From positions 71,558,500 to 71,622,499 of the forward strand of contig CM054113.1 of the NCBI GenBank assembly GCA_028673005.1: 64,000 nt of DNA. Direction: 5' to 3'. Below are positions 1 to 10,300 of this stretch, piece after piece; the first letter of the stretch is position 1; every line of letters begins with the position of its first letter. The translations under genes were made by a program, and so were the position numbers. The stretch is from Tanypteryx hageni. Taxonomy: Eukaryota > Arthropoda > Insecta > Odonata > Petaluridae. The notes under the pieces were generated by a model. That model saw only the letters and a list, made by a program, of their open reading frames with translations. It was not told the DNA's origin and made no database searches.

Positions 1-479
1 CTTTAGTTTCCTTTTTCCTATATAAATGCTAATTATGATCATAAATAAACAAAAATACGTGTGAATAACGTTTGATTACTAAGTGAGAAGTTTAAAACTA
101 AGACCTCTTACAAATACATATTTTAAAAACCTTCATAAATTATACTGTGTTAAGTAATTCCTAATTATATGGCTAGCGAAGGCCTACCCGGAATGAGTTT
201 CACAATGTTTTGTACGTGTACAAACAGAATTTCAACCATATTTTTTTCGGAACGTTATAGTGTTTGGAATTTTCCATTTCAGGTTTCCTCGAGAAACCAT
301 ATATCCGAGCCTAAAATATTACTCCTCGAATGCACAGGTAATCCTTGAAGTGTTAGTTAGCAAATGAACGTAAATTAACCTTCGAGGACTCGTTTAATTA
401 GTTTCTCTTAAGGGGCGTAGTTAACGGGTTTTGCGATCCTAAGAGGTGAAAATTAAAAAAAATATATTTTTTCCGGCAT
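1..479. other. Unassigned AT-rich non-coding DNA
   Basis: No open frame, repeat arm or RNA-like structure could be recognised here. The sequence is AT-rich with scattered short poly-A and poly-T runs. Confidence 0.5.
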
Positions 480-860
480 TTCTCCTCCTATCCCACTTCT
501 CTCTCGCCCTCACTTTCCCATCCTCTCTAATTCTCTCTCTTTTTACATGTCTTCTCTCCTGGCAGGCAAACTGACCACCTGCATGCGCGGGTCACACAGA
601 CAGACAGCCACCTGTCCAATTTGGTGACCATCGCTCCACTAGACATACTTACGGCCAGGCCGAACCATTCGGGTCACGATTCATCCTTTGCCACCCCTTC
701 CTCTCCTGGCTCTTTTTCCCTCCGCCCCCAACTCTCTCTCTCGCCTCACACGCCCTCCATCTACTCCCACAAGTGTTCCTCCTTTCGACCGCGCCACTTC
801 CTTCAACACGAGATCCATCTATTATCCATCACTCTGCTTTTCTTTTGTAGTCGAATCCAC
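480..860. repeat. Pyrimidine-rich (CT) low-complexity tract
   Basis: The + strand is dominated by C and T (TCTCTC and CCCTCC runs), most strongly at 480-560 and 690-860. Several short overlapping open frames rich in Ser, Pro, Leu and Phe exist only because a pyrimidine-rich strand contains few stop codons. The same composition recurs, on either strand, many times in the window. Confidence 0.6.
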
Positions 861-3319
861 GCTCGGAGCTGACAAACGCCGGAGGCAGTGTAGATGGAAC
901 GTTCACTATCCAGCGGTCATTATTATATATTATTTTTTAAATATTTATGGCCATCTTCATTCCGCCTAGAATTGTTTTTCTTCGCTGATGCGCGAGAGCG
1001 GTATAGGATACGTACAATGATTTCTTTAAGCTCCTTATTAATCATTCGAAGCACGTTGATATCTGTAGTACTTGGGAGCTTTTATAGAAGGAAGCCAAGA
1101 CTAAATTAATATCGAAGTTGTGTAATACCTATCCCTAATTTTAGACTATTGTTTCATAATAATATTTTGGGTGAAATATACTATTTGCAAGGAAGAATAA
1201 TTGAGCACACTCTATGCCTGGAATAAAATTACTGTGGAAGATAACTCAAAGAGCCACAAAATTGCTGGAAGAATCTGATAGGCGATCGCCACCTTCGGAT
1301 GGCAGCTTTGTAGCGCAATTGGTTTTCGCGACCACTTGTAATTGTTGTAATTTACTTGATCACCTAAGGAAAATATATTAATTAAATCTGGACAATATCA
1401 TATGGGAGTCGATAAAAATAATAGGATCGTTTCATTCTCGCCAAAATTGGTAAGCTCGAGTTTAAATGAAAAGGTGCCATGAATTACTATCGTGCCACAT
1501 TTTCAGAAATAATATTTTTATTTTTATTCGGGAATGCTTTCATTTTTAGTAATAATCTATTGTATCGCGGAAACCGTGTAAAAATTCTCAGTTTCTAAAT
1601 TTTAATATCGACTATTAGCAAGGCAGGTATGATGTTAGTTTGTGAAATTGCCCCTAGCTGAATTAGTCTAAGAAAAAGAGTCATTTACATTTCCTCGAAG
1701 GATTTACTTACAATCTAAGTTTTTTTATGAGGTTATCCCTGGCTTATGATTATTTAAGACTGAAGCACCAGCGGAAAAAACACCGGGATAAATGTACAAA
1801 CAAAAACGCAACGATGCCTGCTCTCTCCCTTTATATCGCATAATCGGTGCCCGTACAAATCTGGAGAAGTGGGAGAGGAATGGGAATGGGGTACGCGAGC
1901 ATATCTCTTCGCTCTTTTGCGCAGGATTGTTGCCATGGGAATAAGTGTGTACGCATTTCTTTTGTAAACCGCGAGCTCTCAGTCCCCACGACCCTCTGGG
2001 GAGAGAAGTGCAAGGGTCAACATTACATGGCCAAAAAGAGAGAGATGGGGAGTTTAAAGGGAACGAGAGAGGAAGAGAAAGGCAGGGACTGAAACAGAGT
2101 GGGGTGGTAGGGGCGTTGTAGTCGATGGAAGGGGCAATGGCAGGGGTTCGGAAGACAAGTCACCGCTCTTGCACATCCATCTTTTATCGCACAGCCGCTA
2201 AACCCCCTCCCCATCTCCTCGAGGAGGAGGGTTGCGTGGCTCGAGGGACTCGAGACGGACGCAGAGGATATTTGGGACGCGCGACTTCATCAAAGAGTCC
2301 CGTGGAGTGTGTTTGCATTTTTCGTCTCGCGCGCAGCACTTGAAATCTGGAGATTCGGATGAGTGAAAGAGGTAGCAAAACTTGGCCGGTTTTGTCCGTT
2401 TTCCGCCATTTTTTATGGCTGCCTCAGATATTCCGTCCTAGCGGTCTTGCGCGAGTCTATTAATGGTTTAGTTAATGAACTTCATAGCCAAGTACTCGGA
2501 TTCAGGGTGGCCTAAGTGCCAAAGAAATCAGGGCAAGAATAGGAAGAGCAAAGGAGCCATTTATGAGAGGACGAGTTTTGTTTACAGACGGCGTGGATAA
2601 AGATATTAAAAAGAGGTTTGAGATGGAGTGTAGCATTATATTGGTGTGAGACATGGACTATGAAGTAAAAATGTGAGCAGGTTAGGGGCTCACGAAATGT
2701 GGGGCAGGGGCATCCAGACTTTTTACTTTTGTAATCAATGTAGGTAATTAATCTCTGGGTATGAATATCCATAAGATGAAATAAATAAAATCACATCAAT
2801 TCAAATATTTTTAGAACTTTTACACTGCGTTTGTTCAACCAAGAACCTATAATTTTGTTCGTAGCTCGAAAAACAGCTGAACACAGTCATTAATATGATC
2901 ATAGGTTAATACATTTCGGTTCTTCCGTTTGATGAGAAAATGAGAAATAGAGCCTTAAAAAATAATTACTGCCTTTATAACGAAACTTAGTTTTAGGAGT
3001 CTTTCCTAGTTTAGGATTTGTCAGGAAATTTTTCGGGAAAATTCGAACGATTGTGAAATTCCCTTCCACTTTATCCTTCTTTGGTTATGCTATAATTTCA
3101 TGACAGAGTAAGCACGTTCAGCTGTCGTTGACTATTAGAAATAGGTACTCGTATTTTCACTCATTTGTGTAGTAAGAAACACTCTTTCCCTATTTTTGAG
3201 GTTTACCGCTGCTCTTATCCACAGCTATTTTACGACACACTTGAACGCTATATGCAAAATAATAAAAAACAAATTTATAAAATGCATACTTGACGCAGTT
3301 AATTTACATTAACGCCATC
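861..3319. other. Unassigned DNA; purine-rich patch 2037-2115
   Basis: No gene is recognised. The region contains a short GA-rich patch at about 2037-2115 and a GC-richer zone with many CpG dinucleotides at about 1840-2340. Small open frames on both strands overlap one another and resemble no family I know. Confidence 0.45.
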
Positions 3320-3695
3320 ACATGGTCTCACTTGAAAAGGAAGGAAAATACGAGCTACACTGGCTGCTGCAAAACTGTAAAACGAAGGCAAATCTCTGAA
3401 GCCAGTGGCTTCGGAGATTTGCCTTCGCTTTACAGTTTTGCAGGAGCCAGTGTAGCTCGCATTTTCCTTCATTTTCACTAATTATGGCTCTCCAGCCTAA
3501 AGAGCTCAACAAACTACATGCTTTAAAATTCAGTCATTTCCCTATCCATTGACAAACACTTTCTCAAAAAGTGCAAAACTTCGTTTATTCCCAGAGTTCA
3601 TCAAAATAAACGGTCTTCCTAATAACTCAAACGCATCCAAAGCAATGCAACTATTGACTGGCTTCGGAGATTTGCCTTCGCTTTACATGGTCTCA
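3320..3695. repeat. Insertion-like hairpin unit with 11-bp direct repeats
   Basis: The 11-mer ACATGGTCTCA occurs at 3320-3330 and again at 3685-3695, bracketing 354 bp. The bracketed part begins with a 143-bp near-perfect hairpin and ends with a 29-nt exact copy (3659-3687) of part of the hairpin's right arm (3406-3434); the copy overlaps the start of the second 11-mer by three bases. The repeats could be target-site duplications of a foldback or MITE-like insertion, or products of a local template switch during replication. No open frame inside is convincing. The direct repeats and arm copy are seen directly; the mobile-element reading is inference. Confidence 0.5.
3334..3476. repeat. 143-bp near-perfect inverted repeat (hairpin)
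   Basis: Left arm 3334-3404 and right arm 3406-3476 are 71 nt each and separated by a single G. By eye they differ at five positions. Three of the differences are transitions, so some would still pair as G-U in a transcript: one on the + strand, two on the - strand. Transcribed from either side it would form one long stem with a tiny loop. It could be a foldback transposon end, a palindromic MITE, or a long hairpin RNA source of small interfering RNAs. Nothing in the sequence shows that it is transcribed. Confidence 0.85.
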
Positions 3696-5590
3696 ATTGT
3701 ATGTGTTACTTTGTGTGATTACTAAGTGATATCAGGATTTTCTTAATGATATATTTTTTTCATATGGACTTAAATATCGGTTTTCTTAGGACAAATAATT
3801 ATATATAATTCGCGACCTTCCGCGTGCTACTCCAGTCCATCTCTGGGGCGACCAGTTGCCCGAGGGCCCCTTCTTGGGCGCTCCTGGGTTAGATTTGAGA
3901 AAATTGGTTTGGCTAAAATAAAAACAAATGGGGAAGTTTTAAATACGGTAGGAGAAGATAGAAGTTTAATTAAAGTAAAAATAGTAAAAAAAATCGGTGA
4001 TTCATATTTCGAGAGATAGCGGCCTCTTTAATTAAGTCATAGAAAGAAAGATGTCAGGTAAACGCAAAGATTTAGGGAGGGAAAAGGAATATTGGATTTA
4101 TTAAAAGGAGGGTATGGGTATGAGAAGGTGAAGAGAAAGGCCTTTGATGGGATAAACTGATGGGGAGGAGACTAAAATCTTCTGAGATGTAGAACACATG
4201 ATAGTTAACGGCTCTAAGCCGTATTATATATGAGAACTCGTTCGATCAAGGGGTGTTGTTTTATTCTCAAGCTTGACCATACAGACGAATATCCAGATGT
4301 TGACTAACAAAAAGTTAAATATTCATTTTAATATCCATACGAATAGCAAAAGAGTAAAATAAGATAGAAGTTGGGCATAAGGATAATTCAGTATGAAATA
4401 TCATCTTGAAAAAAAAAGCGAAATTAATGTGTATTTGACGCTTTAATGCTATTATGTCGCTCATTTCAAATCCCTGGGAAATCTGCGTGTTCGTACTTAA
4501 AGTAAGCAACAAAGTTAAATTACGGTACAGAGCTATATCATTATTATTACTAATGATAATATCTCATCGAAATGCTGCGACTGTTCAATTTGTATTTTTT
4601 CATTTTTTAAATTAAGATATATTTGGCCACCTTAGCTAATTTTATTTAACAACACAAATATAGAAAAGCACTGAAATTTTTACGTAATGTAGTAACCTGA
4701 GCTTAAAGCGACTATTTCTTTTAATGTTATAATCATTAAAAATGCTAAGCTATTGTTGTTAATTATATATATGTCGTGAAATTACCAATAATTATTAATT
4801 TATTATACATATTCGAGCGTGCATAGAAAACGAAACCTCATCCTTCATTGGATTCAGTCTTCTCTCAATTGTTTAACAAATAACAAAGAATGTTTGCGGA
4901 AAATTCGATTACCACATCAGATGTTGACATCAAGTACCGTTGATTCAATTTTTGTTACCCATCAAACGGGAATGAGAAAAATTCTTTCTAATTAGATGTT
5001 CTCGAAAAACTAGTTTACGTTGTTAGTTGTTCATCCCTCCATCTTTTTGCGATAAACTTCCGAAACCCTGCGAACGTGATGTTTTTACAGAATTTCCGAA
5101 TACAGCTCGCACGCATTTAATGGACCGAAGTAAAACCTTAATAACAGTACACATGCCGATTTCCCCCTTCCCATACGTTTAGTTTCGGCAGGCTCATTAA
5201 ATTAGCATGCCGGAAGGATCAAGTTTGCTTCGAAAAACCAGTCGGCAGGGATTGGGCAAATGAGCCCGTGCGTTCGGGGTGTTTATGATTTTTCTATTTT
5301 GAATTTGCAATGCAAAGGCGCTTTTACCGGGAGGTGGTCTCCCCCTTAGAAACGCGCGCACGCTTGATTGGGCCGTGATGTTGGGGAAAAAACGAATTCC
5401 TCCTCTTCTTCCCACCCTCATCCGCATTTGCGTCGTGACGCGGCAGATGGATTGAGTGAGGCATTGGCTTTAAGCCAGTAACAAAGTGGAAAGATGAGAG
5501 AAGCCGAAGGAAAAAGTCGGGTGTGAAAGCTCTAGAGAAAGTGATGGTTAATAAAGGCACTGATAGATTCACAGGTAGATACGTATTTGT
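3696..5590. other. Unassigned DNA; GC-rich module 3838-3893
   Basis: Mostly AT-rich and featureless. At about 3838-3893 a GC-rich module (CTGGGGCGACC, then GCCCGAGGGCCCC and TTGGGCGCTCC) resembles GC-rich pieces near 41.6 kb and 42.4 kb that look like DNA-transposon ends. A moderately GC-rich stretch at about 5180-5470 contains no recognised gene. Confidence 0.4.
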
Positions 5591-6485
5591 TTCACGATGG
5601 AGAGAGAGGGAGGGAGTGAGGAGGCGGGAGGGATATAGAGAGATATAAAGGTAATAAGAGAGAAAGAAAAGGAGAAAGTGTAAGGTATGGCCTTGACTCG
5701 GACTTTATATTTATGGCCATTTATGTAAAACAGGGAAATAAATGCTTTGTGCGTGTGGGGGGAATCAGAATCGTAGTTATTTATAAATCGCAGGTTAAAG
5801 TCTTGCCAGAAACCGCGATTATACGAAAGAAGAAAGTGAATTTTGTTGGTTTAACAATTCAATTTGAGTTTTTTATTATAATAATTATTTGTGTGTAATT
5901 TATATTTTTATTCAAATATAACGTAGTTGAAGTTGTGATATGTATATAAAAGATGATGATTAGATACTCTTTTATGTATGAATGTAAATATATACCTTGA
6001 GTAATAATTGTTAGGTTCTTGAAATACAAAATATTTTAGTCCATTCAGAGGAACCTTCCCGTTAGCGACAATCTACGAATAGGTGTACTTGTTTTTGAAC
6101 AATCAGTTTGTATTCGTCCGTCATAAGAATATCTTTTTAGAGTTCGTCTTTTTTATGCAATGAATATAATATGTGAGGTGTATCTTAGAACCAATTGGAG
6201 AGATGGATTAAAATGAAGGAAGGGGAAAATTGAAGAGAGAGAGAGAGAGATGTGAAGAGAAGAGAAACAGAGTAACAGGAGGAAAATATAGAGATAAAGA
6301 AAGTGAAAAAAGAGGAAAAGGGCGAGGGGGTGAGGTTGAGTTGGAGGAGAGGAGGGCGAGGGAAGAAGAGACAGACTGAAGAGGAAGAAAGAGAGGGGTG
6401 TGGGCTGTGTGGGTGGGAGATGGAGAATTATAGGAAGGGGAAAAGGAATGCAATGGAGAGGAAGAGAACGAATATGAGAAGGTAT
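5590..6485. repeat. Purine-rich (GA) low-complexity tracts
   Basis: Two blocks, 5590-5690 and 6205-6480, are strongly G+A on the + strand, including a perfect GA dinucleotide run at 6235-6250. The sequence between them is AT-rich. Opposing open frames across 6208-6488 (Lys/Glu/Arg-rich on one strand, Ser/Leu/Pro-rich on the other) follow from the composition and are not taken as genes. Confidence 0.65.
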
Positions 6486-9400
6486 TGAATTAACAACGCG
6501 AAAGGATGCCGAAGTTGGCGCTAAATGATTGGTATGGGTAAACTTTAAAGGCGTGGGTGTCTTTGTGCGTGCGTGTTTATCGAAGCGGAGGTAAACGCCG
6601 AATTGAATATGAATAACGTTTGCATCTCGCTCAAGGCGAAATTATGAAATGAAGATCTATATGGTGCTCCGTCCACCGTCAGTCATTTGATCCTTACTCC
6701 CCACATCCTATAAATAAAGTTCAAAACATTCGAAAATCTTATCGGGTGAAACAAAACGCTGGATTTAAGTCCTATATTAATGTGCCTCTCAAGATTATTT
6801 TATGAGACGGGCTTTCGGTGCTTGCATATTGCAAGCGATTAAAAAATCACCATACACCAAGATTTAAACTCGTAAATAAACCAACGCGACACCATATGAA
6901 CTACGCAGAGCCAATATAAATAAGATACTAGTTTTCATTTTCTGCGAAATTAAGGCATCTTTCCGGAATTTCTAAATTCCCTGGCAATCGGTTTTCCGTC
7001 CTAATTTTCCAATTACAAGTTTCAAGGCTCAGATCGTCCTTTTTAAGCAATAACTATAATCATCATTAAGACAATATCTTATATGTTACACTAAAATGTA
7101 TGTAAACATTAGGATATTTTGTGTGTTAGGATTGGTCTCATCGTCCGTGTCTTTTAGTACGTATCTGGATAAAAAAATTAATTTAAAATTATCACGTCAT
7201 CATATGTATACGTCGCTGGCTGAAATCAAATGATTATAATGCAGTCCAAGCATTAAAGCAATGCCCTTAAAGCATGGAAATCTATTCCCATTGAAAGGCA
7301 TTGGAGTTGTTGCTAAGGTAGTTAATATTTTTCATTGTTGAAAAACGAAAAACTTCTTATAATTTTATGATTAAAATCGAATTTTTACGCAAATTTAGCA
7401 TAGATTTGATTTTTGTCTTCAAGAAAAATAAACTTCATTTTTTAATCCACAGTACATTGTATGTCATGACTGCATATCTTAATTGTAATTGATTTTAAAA
7501 AACAATTTTATATAGCCCTGCACAGTTTTCAGTGCTTTTATTATGGGTGTTTAAAATTGGACATTGGGGTAAAAATACCCCTTAAATATATATTTTTCTG
7601 AAGTTTCGGATTTTTCCCATAAGTTGAATCCAATTTCCTATCTTTCTGCCAAATTTCAGCTCTATAGCTCTTATAGAAGTACCATAGTTTTTATATCATA
7701 TGTATGTAAGAAACAGCTATTTATAATGATGTCGCGCCTCAGGTTATCAGAAGTTGATTCTCGAAACATAAGCTGAATAATGATAACGTCTAATAGCATC
7801 ATTCGGTACTGTGTTTCCTGTAATACAAAATTATTTAGATTTAGTTTGCGGTCTTTCCTTCAGCCATACCATTTCATATCTTACTCAAAAGTACGTCAAG
7901 GTAATATTTGTAAGTACAGGAGAATGTGGTGCTTTCTCATTTGTTGCTTTACAAGTGAAATGCCAAAATAAACCGGTCCTATTGATATTGATAGTTTCAT
8001 TTCCGGAAATTCGAGTAATCAGATACTTAAACAAACCAGCATTTCGGAAAGTTGCTCATTCTCTTTTGCATTTCCTAAGAAATCAAGAGAACAGAGTATT
8101 GAATAAAATAGCTGGTCAAGATTAACACTCTCTACGCATAGTTATCTAAAAATATTACGGACATATAATCAGAGATCTTAGTTGATTTTCTATACAAGTT
8201 GAAGCACCCGTTGTGTAAACAACACTGCGTTTGTGAGTATAGCTATTATCTCGGAGAATTCGTAAAGGTGTATTAAAAATGACATGTCCGAGAGGAATGC
8301 AAATTAATATAGTATATATATACAGACTGGATCTCCGTACCATCATCGTGCTGTGTCGTGAGAATCTATGCACCTGTTACTTCTTCCTGGATATGTGCCC
8401 GTTCGAGCGAGAGGAGAAAAACAGATATGAGAGATCCAGGTCAGACGATCGGTTTTTCCTCTCGGTCCACACAATGGGCGGAGGGTGACGGGGCATCGGA
8501 TTTGAGGGATGTCTAAATGAGTTTGAGATGGCTAGCGTGATTTTGTCGTGAGGAATACCTCGGTGGTCCAAGCATGGCTGAGACGGAAAAGCAGATCGAT
8601 TTGGCGATGAAAGTGGAGCTTTCGGGTGGCAGAGAGAGTGAGATAGTGGAGAAGGCGGAATTGGAATAGCGGCTGTGAAAAGGTTAAGGAACCGGTCGAC
8701 CTCTCCCTCTCCTAAAGCTCGTTGCTGTGTTGTGCGTGGCGCAATTTCCGTGATTTAAACAGAAAGACAGGATGCGGGAGAGGGGATGGATGAGGATTGG
8801 AGGTTGACGAAAGGGTCATTCTTGTAACACTTTTTAAAATCACTTTATGTATTCACCATGCACCTTACAGTATCTTCTCCAATATTTTCATCTCAATACT
8901 CTTCGATGGGTCGTGATGAGATATAATACGGAAGGCATTCTTGCTTGTTTCCTGTTATCCTTGCATTTCATTAAGATATGTTCGAATCTGTATTGCGTAT
9001 ATCTTCTCTTAAAATTTCTTAATTTTTTTCTGGAGGGTTTTGTAAAGCATTAAGTAAAGTATTAACCGAATTTAACCATATGAAAAGCAAAATCTGGCTG
9101 ATAAAAATTTTCAGTATAAATGTTATTAGGAGTGTAAATTACTTTGTCAAAATTATGCTAAAGGTCATAAATGCTTTTAACAAAAGTGTGACATATCTTT
9201 ATTGGTCTTTAGAAAATGGGTAGTATTGGAAGGAGTGTTGTTGAAATGTGAATAAAATCAAATTAACTAATTCGTTCCATGACATTATCTCGGGAAAGTG
9301 ATCTCGACATTCCTTTCATTTTCCCCCCAATCATTTTCATTAGTTTGCAATAACGAGTTTCTTTTAAAAAACTTAGATAAATTAGTTTTACTGTTAGCAC

Positions 9401-10020
9401 AATTTTTATACAGAACTCAGCTCAACCTTGCCTTGAAAACCAGTAAATTGTTCAGTTTCGTACTTTACTTTTAAATTATTATCAACGTGAAAAAATAATT
9501 TGTCTACGTGCTCCCAAAATTAGTTACACGAAATTTAACGAAGTTAATGTAAACACAAGTCTAAATGTCCTCATATTTACTTCACTTCAGATAGGTATTT
9601 TATATTTTATTGCCAAATCAATAGATATTATATATCTAATTTTTCTATAGCATCTTTCAAATAAGAGACTTAACAAGTTCATAGCATATACATATTAACA
9701 ATTTTCTTGCCGTTAAGATTGTAGTAGTATTTTATTCAGCTTTTAAAACGACATTTACCTTAGGTATCCAATTTTACGAAATGCCTTCCTAATTCTAAGT
9801 ACTTATTATTCAAGAAATAATCTTACCAACGAAAATTAAGAGCTAGAAGCTCTGCCCATACGCGCGTCAACCTCGTCCTCCGCTCTCTCCAGGGACGCGC
9901 CTCGCATTTAAACACGTTAAACTGAAAATAATTTTTCTAAACTGCTGATGTAAAGACAAGTTTTCTCTTCAAAAAGTTTTTTCCGACACGCCGTTTCCGA
10001 AATGTAAATTTTCAAATATT
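6486..10020. other. Unassigned non-coding DNA
   Basis: No gene recognised. The longest frame is 7811-8125 on the + strand (104 codons). It has mixed composition with a hydrophobic middle and a Lys/Arg/Asn-rich end, but no motif I know and no supporting context, so I do not call it. GC-richer stretches with CpG lie at about 8400-8780 and 9850-9905. Confidence 0.4.
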
Positions 10021-10028
10021 TTAAACAA

Positions 10029-10053
10029 CCGCCATTTTGTTTCAAGATGGCGG
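10029..10053. repeat. Short inverted repeat with two CCATnTTG motifs
   Basis: CCGCCATTTTG and CAAGATGGCGG face each other across a TTT spacer, with one mismatch between the 11-nt arms. Each arm carries a GCCAT core like the binding motif of YY1/Pleiohomeotic-type zinc-finger proteins. The inverted repeat is seen directly; any protein binding is inference. Confidence 0.5.
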
Positions 10054-10230
10054 ATGAAAATTTAAATAGTTTTCCTGGGGTCTCCTAGCTAGTAGAAACA
10101 AAATGTCGTTCACTGCATTTCTCTACGACACACAGTTTTTGAGATACAGAGGAAAACGGACGAACAGATGCTTGAGAAATTATATATAGAATAGTTTAAA
10201 TTTCTACGCAGAGGAGAAAATATTCTGAAG

Positions 10231-10300
10231 TTGACCGGAAATCGAACCCGGATCTTCCACTTTCCGGGCAGGCACTTTAACCAACGAAATAATTTCATCA
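10231..10300 (-). repeat. tRNA-derived SINE head (A/B-box-like)
   Basis: On the minus strand this reads through GTTGGTTAAAGTGCCTGCCC and then CCGGGTTCGATTTCCGGTC. These resemble the A box / D-arm and B box / T-arm of a tRNA-type RNA polymerase III promoter, with the B-box-like core at 10237-10249. The outer acceptor stem does not close, so a functional tRNA gene is unlikely. The likely body would extend to lower coordinates, but no boundary could be set. An open frame across it on the minus strand is incidental. Confidence 0.55.
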
